DNA of 36,843 nt, taken from Paenibacillus ginsengihumi DSM 21568 (lineage in GTDB: Bacteria > Bacillota > Bacilli > Paenibacillales > NBRC-103111). Shown in pieces: positions 31,372-36,843 of this stretch. The position numbers were made by a program, and so were the translations under genes. The notes below the pieces were generated by a model, which saw nothing but the letters and a program-made list of their open reading frames with translations, did not search any database and was not told the origin of the DNA. Each line of letters opens with the position of its first letter. Position 1 is the stretch's first letter. The stretch is from positions 1-36,843 of the forward strand of contig NZ_KB905598.1 in assembly GCF_000380965.1 (NCBI RefSeq), written 5' to 3'.

Positions 31372-31400
31372 TTGTTCTAATTTTGTCCCCGTGTTAATAT
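31372..31400 (+). promoter_or_regulatory. Promoter of sda
   Basis: TTGTTC (31372-31377), 17-bp spacer, TAATAT (31395-31400). The -35 lies 8 bp after the last DnaA box, so DnaA could contact polymerase. Confidence 0.7.
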
Positions 31401-31430
31401 GTTGGTAGTTTAAGGGATAGGTGATTCGCC

Positions 31431-31583
31431 ATGAAACTGATCAGCGATGATATCTTGGTAGACTCGTACTTTAAGGCGATCGATTTGAAGCTGGAAGAGG
31501 AATTTATCGCATTGCTGCTGGAAGAGATCAAGAGACGGCAAATTAACTTGGAGTATTACAAGCCCGGCAGCCAGGTCAGCTGA
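31431..31583 (+). CDS. sda: Sporulation histidine-kinase inhibitor Sda
   Basis: 50-residue helical hairpin protein that blocks autophosphorylation of sporulation kinases KinA/KinB, stopping sporulation while DNA replication is starting or damaged. It matches Bacillus Sda through KLISDDILVDSYFKAIDL (family: LSDELLIESYFKA) and FIALLLEEIKRR. The C-terminus (LEYYKPGSQVS) is a few residues longer than in Bacillus. The ATG is preceded by GATAGGTG. The DnaA boxes and promoter just ahead keep the known wiring of this checkpoint. A terminator begins inside the last codons. Confidence 0.93.
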   Translation: MKLISDDILVDSYFKAIDLKLEEEFIALLLEEIKRRQINLEYYKPGSQVS

Positions 31584-31594
31584 CCGGTTTTTTT
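31571..31594 (+). terminator. Terminator of sda, overlapping its stop codon
   Basis: GGTC-AGCT-GACC forms the core stem (a perfect palindrome), followed by GGTTTTTTT. The stop codon TGA lies in the right arm. Confidence 0.8.
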
Positions 31595-31616
31595 GTCGAA
31601 GCATGTAGAACGAACT

Positions 31617-31658
31617 AGGTACTCCCTTCGGCAGTGAACCATAGGAAGTACCTTTTTT
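31617..31658 (+). terminator. Second terminator-like hairpin after sda
   Basis: AGGTACT (31617-31623) and AGTACCT (31647-31653) pair around a long loop, with TTTTT after. It lies between sda and the converging yumC gene. Confidence 0.65.
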
Positions 31659-31690
31659 GCCATCTATGCCATGTACGAAGCCGCTTCTGT

Positions 31691-32677
31691 CTACAGCTTC
31701 ATATTGCTGCTGTGGCCTGGCGACAGCTTGGCGCTCGGGTCGATATATACTTTCGCGTTGTTGACGGCTGTCGGCGCTTCGCCGAACCCGACGGCAATCA
31801 GCTTCAGCTTGCCGGGATACGTAGTGATGTCGCCGGCTGCGAAAATGCCGGGAATGCTCGTTTCCATGCGGGAATCGACCTTGATCGAGCCGTTCTCGAT
31901 CTCGAAGCCCCATTCTGCAATCGGGCCGAGCGAGGAGACGAAGCCATAGTTGACGATCACTGCGTCGACCTCGATGTCGGTCGTTTCGCCGCTTTTCACG
32001 TCTTTGATCGTTACTTTGTCGATGGCATCGCTTCCGGACAACGCTGTAATTTCTTTCGGAGTCAGCACTTCAACCTTCGATTTCAGCAAATTTGCCACGC
32101 TGTGCTCGTGCGCGCGGAATTTGTCTCTGCGGTGCACCAGCGTCACCTTCTCGGCGATCGGCTCCAGCATGAGCGCCCAGTCGACCGCGGAATCGCCGCC
32201 GCCGCTGATCAGCACCCGTTGGCCTTTGAAGCGATTCAGATCGTTGACGAAGTAATGCAGATTTTTGTCCTCATATTTGGCCGCCTCCGGCAGCTCCAGC
32301 TTTCTCGGCTCGAAAGCGCCGACGCCGCAGGTGATGATGACGGCCCGTCCGCGGTGCACGCCTTTGTTCGTCGTTACTTCAAAGTCCCGTTCGTCTTTCT
32401 TGACGACGCTGAGCACCTTTTCTTCAAGACGGACGTCGATGGGAAAATGCTTCATCTGTTGCTCGAGGTTGTTGACCAGCTCCTGGGCGGTCACTTTCGG
32501 AAAACCGGCCACATCGTAGATGTACTTCTCCGGGTACAGCGCCGCCAGCTGCCCTCCGAGTTGAGGCATGCTGTCGATCAGCTTCACCGAAGCTTGCCGC
32601 ATCCCCCCGTAAAATGCTGCGAACATCCCCGCCGGCCCCGCTCCGACGATGATGATGTCGTCAATATGGCTTTGCAT
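31691..32677 (-). CDS. yumC: Ferredoxin/flavodoxin-NADP+ reductase, type 2 (YumC)
   Basis: 328-residue thioredoxin-reductase-like flavoprotein that lacks the redox CxxC and instead passes electrons from NADPH to ferredoxin or flavodoxin. FAD-binding GAGPAG is at residues 11-16, NADPH-binding GGGDSA in the second fold, and AAGDIT near the C-terminus. The C-terminal extension ([12 protein letters not shown]) is the part that stacks on the flavin in Bacillus YumC. GGAGGTG sets the ATG at 32677. It sits next to NDH-2 and YuiB, as yumC does in Bacillus. Confidence 0.94.
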   Translation of the reverse strand: MQSHIDDIIIVGAGPAGMFAAFYGGMRQASVKLIDSMPQLGGQLAALYPEKYIYDVAGFPKVTAQELVNNLEQQMKHFPIDVRLEEKVLSVVKKDERDFEVTTNKGVHRGRAVIITCGVGAFEPRKLELPEAAKYEDKNLHYFVNDLNRFKGQRVLISGGGDSAVDWALMLEPIAEKVTLVHRRDKFRAHEHSVANLLKSKVEVLTPKEITALSGSDAIDKVTIKDVKSGETTDIEVDAVIVNYGFVSSLGPIAEWGFEIENGSIKVDSRMETSIPGIFAAGDITTYPGKLKLIAVGFGEAPTAVNNAKVYIDPSAKLSPGHSSNMKL

Positions 32678-32698
32678 GGTTTCTCTCGCACCTCCGTA

Positions 32699-32762
32699 TC
32701 TTTGTCGAACAATGTCTTTGTCGAACAGTTTCTATTATAATCGCCGCCGCCCGGAATGAAAA
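32699..32762 (-). promoter_or_regulatory. Promoter of yumC with a direct repeat in the leader
   Basis: On the minus strand TTTTCA (32757-32762), 17-bp spacer and TATAAT (32734-32739). Directly downstream, GTTCGACAAAGA occurs twice (16-bp period) in 32699-32726, where the mRNA should begin. Confidence 0.7.
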
Positions 32763-33007
32763 GGATGTGAGAAACACGAAATCGTGCGGCAGCGGAGTAA
32801 TTTTGTTGATGACCCTGATAAAAATAATTGAACGGCAGCAATCGACGCCATGTGACAAACGGTCTTGCCTAGCGCGGAATTTAGTCCAAAAAGGGGCTTG
32901 CACTTTAGATCGCTACGGTATATGATGACATGTGAATTGGCCTTTGCACAGGATAGGTGTGCGTTCGGCCGTATATTTTTTGGATATAGAGACAAATTCT
33001 ATGCAAT

Positions 33008-33036
33008 AAAGCGCTTTTTGGTGCATAAAGCGCTTT
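33008..33036. promoter_or_regulatory. Two identical 10-bp palindromes upstream of ndh
   Basis: AAAGCGCTTT occurs at 33008-33017 and 33027-33036, within a 19-bp direct repeat (GCATAAAGCGCTTTTTGG type). The spacing is just under two helical turns, as expected of a paired operator. Regulator unknown. No gene is seen in 32763-33128. Confidence 0.6.
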
Positions 33037-33046
33037 TTGGCTTAAT

Positions 33047-33064
33047 TTGTGCACTTTTTCACAA
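33047..33064. promoter_or_regulatory. Rex-type operator upstream of ndh
   Basis: TTGTGCACTTTTTCACAA has the TTGTG-N8-CACAA form of the Gram-positive Rex box and differs from TTGTGAA-N4-TTCACAA at one position. It lies 64 bp before the start of NDH-2. In Bacillus subtilis Rex represses ndh and senses NADH/NAD+, so the match in position and sequence is meaningful. Confidence 0.75.
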
Positions 33065-33128
33065 ACCATAGCGCGAAAAAACGGCACCGGAGCGCGAGCG
33101 AATTTCAACCGATGGAAGGGAAGAAACC

Positions 33129-34319
33129 ATGAGTCGAATACCGAGAATCGTCATTTTGGGCGCGGGCTATGGCGGAATCGTCACGGCTCTTCGTCTGCAG
33201 AAGCAGCTCAATTACAATGAGGCAGACGTTACGCTGGTCAACAAGCATGACTACCACTATATAACTACTCATCTGCATATGCCCGCAGCGGGAACGGATA
33301 AACCGGACAATGCGCGCGTTAATATATTGAAGCTGATCGACGAGTTCAAAATCGACTTCGTCAAATCGACGGTTGTGCAAATTCGTCCTCATGATAAAAA
33401 GGTGATTCTGGAAGAAGGCGTGCTGTCCTACGATTATTTGGTGGTCGGGCTGGGGGGCGAGCCGGAGACGTTCGGCATCCCGGGACTTAAGGAATACGCG
33501 ATGAACATTCGCAGCATCAACAGCGTCCGGCTCATTCGCGAACATATCGAATATCAATTCGCCAAGTTCAAGCGCGAGCCGTCCCGTACCGAAGCGCTGA
33601 CCTTTGTCGTCGGCGGGGCGGGCTTCACGGGCATCGAGTTCGTAGGAGAGCTGGCCGACCGCGTTCCGGAGCTGTGCAGGGAGTTCGATGTCGATCCGGA
33701 GCTTGTGAAAATATATAATGTGGAAGCCGCGCCGACTGCGCTGCCGGGGTTCGATCCGGAGCTGGTCGAGTACGCGATGGACGTGCTGAAGAAGAAGGGC
33801 GTCACGTTCAAGATCGGCGTCGCCATCAAGGAATGCACGCCGGAAGGGGTACTGCTTGCGACCGGCGAAGAGATCCGGACCAATACCGTCGTCTGGACCG
33901 GCGGGATTCGCGGCAACCGGATGCTGGAGGAAGCCGGCTTCGAGACGATGCGCGGCCGCATCAAGGTCGACGAGCACCTGCGCGCACCAGGGCATGACAA
34001 CATCTATGTGATCGGCGACTGCTCGATCGTCATGAATCCGGAAGGCCGCCCGTATCCGCCGACCGCGCAAATCTCGATCCAGCAGGCCGAGGTATGCGCG
34101 CACAACTTGGTGGCATCCATCCGCGGCGACCAGCTGAAGACGTTCGAATATCAGAGCAAAGGCACCGTCGCTTCTCTGGGCAGAGGCGAAGCGATCGGGA
34201 TCGTCGGCACGAAGAAGGTAAAGGGCGGCGCCGCAGCGTTGATGAAGAAGCTGATCGACCTTCGATATTTGTATATTATTGGCGGCTTGCCGCTGGTGAT
34301 CAGGAAAGGAAAGTTTTAA
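33129..34319 (+). CDS. ndh: Type 2 NADH dehydrogenase (NADH:menaquinone oxidoreductase, YumB/Ndh)
   Basis: 396-residue peripheral membrane flavoenzyme that oxidises NADH and reduces menaquinone without pumping protons. FAD motif GAGYGG is at residues 11-16. The NAD motif GGAGFTG opens the second Rossmann domain, and VWTGGI and IGDCS follow. The C-terminus ends in the amphipathic/hydrophobic membrane anchor KLIDLRYLYIIGGLPLVIRKGKF. GGAAGGG precedes the ATG. It resembles Bacillus YumB and Ndh; which paralogue it replaces is unclear. A Rex-type operator upstream predicts induction when NADH builds up. A small gene follows after 3 bp, probably co-transcribed. Confidence 0.94.
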   Translation: MSRIPRIVILGAGYGGIVTALRLQKQLNYNEADVTLVNKHDYHYITTHLHMPAAGTDKPDNARVNILKLIDEFKIDFVKSTVVQIRPHDKKVILEEGVLSYDYLVVGLGGEPETFGIPGLKEYAMNIRSINSVRLIREHIEYQFAKFKREPSRTEALTFVVGGAGFTGIEFVGELADRVPELCREFDVDPELVKIYNVEAAPTALPGFDPELVEYAMDVLKKKGVTFKIGVAIKECTPEGVLLATGEEIRTNTVVWTGGIRGNRMLEEAGFETMRGRIKVDEHLRAPGHDNIYVIGDCSIVMNPEGRPYPPTAQISIQQAEVCAHNLVASIRGDQLKTFEYQSKGTVASLGRGEAIGIVGTKKVKGGAAALMKKLIDLRYLYIIGGLPLVIRKGKF

Positions 34320-34322
34320 ACC

Positions 34323-34601
34323 ATGAGACATTGCAGCGTACAGGTGCGCGGCCTGCTGACCCGCGACGAGCTGGAAAGGTATAATGCGCTGATGGAGGTG
34401 GGCGGCTATCTCGAATCGCAAAACCGCTACGATCTTGCCGCCACCGTGCAGCGGGAAGTCGATCTGCTCATTCAGCCGGCCATCGAGCGGCTCAAGGAGA
34501 AATCGCGGCAGCGGGACAGAGACACGGAGGAGTATTTGAGCCGCAAGGCGCAAATGGAGCGGGAACTCGCGGCATTGGCCGCCGAAGAAGACGAGGATTG
34601 A
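34323..34601 (+). CDS. Small charged helical protein downstream of ndh
   Basis: 92 residues, not recognised. The ATG lies 3 bp after the ndh stop with AGGAAAG overlapping the end of ndh, so translation is likely coupled. The second half (LIQPAIERLKEKSRQRDRDT onward) is strongly helical and charged, suggesting a coiled coil; no membrane helix or Cys cluster is present. The operon position suggests a role near NDH-2, but nothing in the sequence shows it. A terminator follows 8 bp after the stop. Confidence 0.75.
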   Translation: MRHCSVQVRGLLTRDELERYNALMEVGGYLESQNRYDLAATVQREVDLLIQPAIERLKEKSRQRDRDTEEYLSRKAQMERELAALAAEEDED

Positions 34602-34608
34602 CGACAAG

Positions 34609-34643
34609 CCTTGCCGGAGGCACGAGCCCTTCGGCAAGGTTTT
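34609..34643 (+). terminator. Terminator of the ndh operon
   Basis: CCTTGCCG (34609-34616) pairs with CGGCAAGG (34632-34639), followed by TTTT. Confidence 0.85.
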
Positions 34644-34652
34644 GCCGTTATT

Positions 34653-34773
34653 CGGGCCATGCGAGTCTTGGGCGCACACGAAGGTAGACGGGCCATGCGA
34701 GTCTTGGGCGCAAGGCGCACACGAAGGTAGACGGAAATGCGAGTCTTGGGCGCAAGGCGCACACGATGGTAAG
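34653..34773. repeat. Tandem repeat, three units of about 42 bp
   Basis: Units at 34653-34688 (lacking an internal block), 34689-34731 and 34732-34773 share ATGCGAGTCTTGGGCGCA and CACACGAAGGTAGA or near variants. A degraded fourth piece (CAGGCCATGCGG) follows. It sits between two terminators, so it is probably not transcribed strongly. Confidence 0.88.
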
Positions 34774-34797
34774 CAGGCCATGCGGGGCCATGCGCAC

Positions 34798-34853
34798 AAT
34801 CAGGCCGGCTAAGAGCGGCAAACCATCGTCTTCGCTCATTAGCCGGCCTGATT
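34798..34853. terminator. Bidirectional terminator between the ndh operon and hemQ
   Basis: AATCAGGCCGGCTAA (34798-34812) pairs with TTAGCCGGCCTGATT (34839-34853), a 15-bp perfect stem with T-rich ends on both strands. Confidence 0.85.
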
Positions 34854-34866
34854 TTCGGACATAAAG

Positions 34867-35613
34867 TTACAGCTGCAGCATGCGGGCCATCTTCTCCTGG
34901 TCGAGCAAATTGCCGACGTAGAAGTCGCCGAACTCGCCGAAGCGCGCGCTCACTTCGTCGAAACGCATCTCGTGAACGATCTTCTTGAATTGCAGCGCGT
35001 CGTCCGCGAACAGCGTCACGCCCCACTCCCAATCGTCCAGGCCCATCGAGCCGGTAATGATCTGCTTCACCTTGCCCGCGTAATTGCGGCCGATCATGCC
35101 GTGGCTGCGCATGAAATTGCGGCGTTCCTCAGAGGGCAGCATGTACCAGTTGTCGCTGCCTTCGCGGCGTTTGTTCATCGGATAGAAGCAAATGTGCTTC
35201 GCCTTCGGCAAGATCGGCTTCAGCCGGGCGACGATCTCCGGGTCCTGCAGCGGATCGGTGCCGGGCCTTGCCATGTAGCCGCCGAGCTCCACGATGGACA
35301 CATAAGAATACGTCGGTACGGTCACTTGAGCGAACGCCGTTTTGTTGAACTCCGTCTCCAGCGCGTTCAGTTCCTCCAGCGTTTCGCGCAGGTGCATGAA
35401 GACGAAATCGGCTTTTTGCCCGACGATCGAATAAAAGGCGGTGCTGCCCTGCTTCGCTTCCTCCGCGGCTCCGTACTGATGCAGCAGCGTGTACAGCTCG
35501 TCCTCCGCTTGCTTGCGCTCGCCCGGGGTCAAGCTTTTCCATGCATTCCAATCGATAGCCCGAAAATCATGGAGCGCATACCAGCCCTCCAGCGTTTGCA
35601 CGGCTTCACTCAT
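34867..35613 (-). CDS. hemQ: Coproheme decarboxylase HemQ
   Basis: 248-residue enzyme of the coproporphyrin-dependent heme pathway of Gram-positive bacteria; it uses peroxide to decarboxylate coproheme III to heme b in the cytosol. It has the chlorite-dismutase fold: [12 protein letters not shown] at the start, the catalytic-Tyr region in [17 protein letters not shown], and the proximal-His segment [32 protein letters not shown] is another family hallmark. AAGGAGTG precedes the ATG. Heme made here feeds CtaA, encoded elsewhere in this window. Monocistronic, with its own promoter and a shared terminator. Confidence 0.95.
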   Translation of the reverse strand: MSEAVQTLEGWYALHDFRAIDWNAWKSLTPGERKQAEDELYTLLHQYGAAEEAKQGSTAFYSIVGQKADFVFMHLRETLEELNALETEFNKTAFAQVTVPTYSYVSIVELGGYMARPGTDPLQDPEIVARLKPILPKAKHICFYPMNKRREGSDNWYMLPSEERRNFMRSHGMIGRNYAGKVKQIITGSMGLDDWEWGVTLFADDALQFKKIVHEMRFDEVSARFGEFGDFYVGNLLDQEKMARMLQL

Positions 35614-35708
35614 GATCCAACACTCCTTCGTCCTTGTATGGCCGCCTGCGGCAAAAGCTTATCGCCTTGCCGGGTGCCGTACTTTGTCATTGCAGTACAC
35701 TTGTTTTC

Positions 35709-35738
35709 ATTGTAGCGGAATCGGCAAGCCAGGGCAAA
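35709..35738 (-). promoter_or_regulatory. Promoter of hemQ
   Basis: On the minus strand TTTGCC (35733-35738), 18-bp spacer, TACAAT (35709-35714). About 95 bp before the start codon. Confidence 0.5.
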
Positions 35739-35812
35739 TGAATGCGGCGCCGGCTCGCCGCTGCGCATGCATTTGTTGAAATTTTGCGGCAAAAGGTTCG
35801 AAAACCGTTCAC

Positions 35813-35841
35813 TTTACCCGGCGCCGACATTCGCTTACAAT
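35813..35841 (+). promoter_or_regulatory. Promoter of yuiB
   Basis: TTTACC (35813-35818), 17-bp spacer, TACAAT (35836-35841). The start of transcription would fall at about 35848, which rules against the ATG at 35849 as a normal start codon. Confidence 0.6.
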
Positions 35842-35887
35842 ATATAAGATGGAAAAGCGTCTGCAGATTTGGAAAGGGGTTATAGGC

Positions 35888-36172
35888 TTGCTGCAACTGC
35901 TGATCGTGACCGTGCTGCTGTTCGTGCTGTTTTTCGGGCTCGGTTTCATATTGAACATGCTGATGAAAACGACATGGTTCCCCATATACGGCTACATCGC
36001 GCTCTTGATTGGACTTTTCGTGTATTGGGAGTGGGGAAGCGGCACCTTGTCCGCCAACTTGGCGGAGTATACGGCCGTTGACTACATTCCGTTTATCGGC
36101 GGACTGATCGGAGCGGTGCTGAGCGGCTCAACGATCCGCACCTTGCGCCGCAAAGGGTTTAAAATGTTTTAA
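35888..36172 (+). CDS. yuiB: YuiB family membrane protein
   Basis: 94 residues from the TTG at 35888, which has GGAAAGGGG 8 bases before it; the longer frame from the ATG at 35849 (107 residues) lacks a ribosome site and would begin at the predicted transcript end. Two to three membrane helices. FVLFFGLGFILNMLMKTTW is the YuiB signature; the C-terminus holds a Gly-rich helix and a basic tail. Function unknown, but yuiB neighbours yumC/yumB in Bacillus, as it neighbours their homologues here. Confidence 0.8.
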   Translation: MLQLLIVTVLLFVLFFGLGFILNMLMKTTWFPIYGYIALLIGLFVYWEWGSGTLSANLAEYTAVDYIPFIGGLIGAVLSGSTIRTLRRKGFKMF

Positions 36173-36197
36173 GCGCGAATGTCGCAAGCGGCAACAA

Positions 36198-36265
36198 CGG
36201 CCGCATAACGCCAACGGCTGCATAACGCCAAAGGCTGCATAACGCCAAAGGCTGCATAACGCCGG
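36198..36265. repeat. Four tandem 17-bp units
   Basis: CGGCCGCATAACGCCAA, CGGCTGCATAACGCCAA, AGGCTGCATAACGCCAA and AGGCTGCATAACGCCGG follow directly. Non-coding, between yuiB and its terminator. Confidence 0.93.
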
Positions 36266-36299
36266 ACTCGCCCGGAAACGGGGGTTCGGCTCCATCATG

Positions 36300-36330
36300 A
36301 AAAGCCCAGCCTCATGCGGTCTGGGCTTTT
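36300..36330. terminator. Terminator of yuiB, both directions
   Basis: AAAAGCCCAG and CTGGGCTTTT form a perfect 10-bp stem around an 11-base loop. Confidence 0.9.
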
Positions 36331-36369
36331 GTTAATGTTGCAGAAAGCTTAACCTTGCTAAGGCGATAC

Positions 36370-36417
36370 AGCGAAGTGCGACTTTCTGTACCAAGCGAAG
36401 TGCAACTTTCTGTACCA
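36370..36417. repeat. Tandem 24-bp duplication
   Basis: AGCGAAGTGCGACTTTCTGT with ACCA (36370-36393) is repeated with one base changed at 36394-36417. No coding sense. Confidence 0.9.
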
Positions 36418-36450
36418 AAGGAAAACGACCGCTAAACTTGCTAGCCGTAG

Positions 36451-36573
36451 GCTTACGTTTTGCCGGGCTTTGCCAGGCAGACCTTAAGCTAACGCTAGTC
36501 ACAGAGCTTATTTTCCTCGAAGCCATCAATTTGAAATGGTAACGCAAGTGAGCAGCCTTATTCGGCATTTAAG
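36451..36573 (+). repeat. Dispersed repeat family B, copy 3
   Basis: The core 36485-36570 aligns with 21315-21399 and with the minus strand of 10-91 (AAGCTAACGCTAG, CACAGAGCTTATTT, TTTGAAATGGTAACGC, AAGTGAG). It ends 10 bp before the palindrome that precedes the group II intron. Confidence 0.85.
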
Positions 36574-36582
36574 ATAGCAAAT

Positions 36583-36599
36583 GTTGTATTTTGTACAAC
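36583..36599. repeat. 17-bp palindrome serving as intron insertion site
   Basis: GTTGTA-TTTTG-TACAAC, identical on the opposite strand to 372-388. The intron begins at the next base. Group IIC introns typically insert just after such stem-loops. Confidence 0.8.
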
Positions 36600-36843
36600 G
36601 CGCGCCTAGCCAAGCTAGGCATAACTAACCGGTGCAAGTCCGGTCGGGGTAAAGGCCAAGCTGCCCCGTAGCTAGCAGGCAGGCGTCGGAGAAATCCGGC
36701 GTCTGAAGCCCTGTGAAAAGCTCCGCAAAAGGCGGAAGGAAGCAAACTTGCAGGCCGTAACATCAAGTGAATCCTGCCGCATCGTGAAAATATCAACCCG
36801 AAAGGGACAAGAGGAAGCCGAGCCGCGGTTGTATCGGCGAAGG
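36600..36843 (+). mobile_element. Group II intron (probably IIC), 5' part, cut by window end
   Basis: Begins GCGCGCC, close to the GUGYG intron start. Domain I landmarks follow: hairpin GCCTAGC-CAA-GCTAGGC (36604-36620), ACCGG-TGCAAGT-CCGGT (36628-36644), CGGGG/CCCCG (36645-36649 with 36664-36668), then AGGAAGCAAACTTGCAGG-like and CCCTGTG motifs in the order known for bacterial group II introns. No reverse-transcriptase frame starts before the window ends; it would be expected downstream. Recognition is from memory of related introns, so subclass is tentative. Confidence 0.75.

Noticed and set aside
33105..34799. 564-codon frame antisense to ndh
   Set aside because: Begins in tandem repeats (repeated PSCAPCAQDSH) and then shadows NDH-2; not a gene.
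10571..36265. CRISPR arrays
   Set aside because: All arrays consist of directly abutting or near-abutting units without unique spacers of constant length, and there are no cas genes.
36600..36843. Cobalamin-type or other riboswitch
   Set aside because: GC-rich hairpins and GGTGCAAGTCCGG-like motifs first suggested a riboswitch, but the B12-box is absent and the motif order fits a group II intron domain I.

Overview
The window looks like chromosomal DNA from a spore-forming, Gram-positive member of the Paenibacillaceae (Paenibacillus or Cohnella type). The grounds are protein similarity recalled by eye, consensus AGGAGG-type ribosome sites, the sporulation regulators Sda and Spo0E-like, an AraC/LplB/YtcP/lipoprotein sugar-uptake cluster of the kind common in that family, and gene neighbourhoods shared with Bacillus (yutI/yuzB/yutJ/yutM and yumC/yumB/yuiB). 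No database search was run; all family names are recognition from sequence.

Layout. 1-635 is a repeat-rich non-coding block. 636-5684 carries asnB, a Cof-type HAD phosphatase, a DUF456 membrane protein and a SpoVB/YtgP-type flippase. 5890-8926 holds a DUF2515 protein (minus) and a lipoprotein with copper-amine-oxidase-like stalk domains. 9153-10235 (minus) is an SPFH protein followed by a ribbon-helix-helix protein. 10838-14212 has a thioredoxin-like protein, heme A synthase CtaA, a HEPN-like protein and a short-chain dehydrogenase. 14257-18068 is a Fe-S and respiratory block: NifU-like YutI, YuzB, YutJ, the radical-SAM menaquinone enzyme MqnE, a Spo0E-like phosphatase and an A-type Fe-S carrier. 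18645-21059 is an iron-homeostasis pair: a P1B-4 ATPase (PfeT/ZosA type) behind a PerR-box-like sequence, and an unrecognised 58-residue membrane protein behind a strong promoter and a Fur box. 22335-30596 is a pectin (rhamnogalacturonan) utilisation cluster: Gfo/Idh/MocA oxidoreductase, GH105 hydrolase, membrane-bound AraC regulator, two ABC permeases and a solute-binding lipoprotein. 31431-36172 holds sda behind a DnaA-box cluster, ferredoxin-NADP reductase YumC, NDH-2 behind a Rex-box-like operator, HemQ and YuiB. From 36600 the window runs into the 5' end of a group II intron.

Working together: CtaA, HemQ, MqnE, YutJ and NDH-2 supply heme, menaquinone and NADH oxidation for aerobic respiration; YutI, the A-type carrier and YumC serve Fe-S and electron supply; PfeT and the Fur-boxed small protein sit where iron and peroxide stress would be sensed. 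Candidate operators for PerR, Fur, Rex and DnaA each lie in front of a gene whose Bacillus counterpart (where one exists) is known or expected to be controlled by that regulator.

The most novel signal is non-coding: six copies, at four sites and on both strands, of a repeat of about 90 bp. It keeps three hairpins, and differences between copies preserve base pairing, including one compensatory double change and a complete swap of a hairpin cap. I do not recognise it as a known RNA family. A second, unrelated repeat family of about 85-160 bp is present at 1-130, 21251-21411 and 36451-36573. The intron has inserted exactly after a palindrome whose unoccupied twin is present at the left end of the window.
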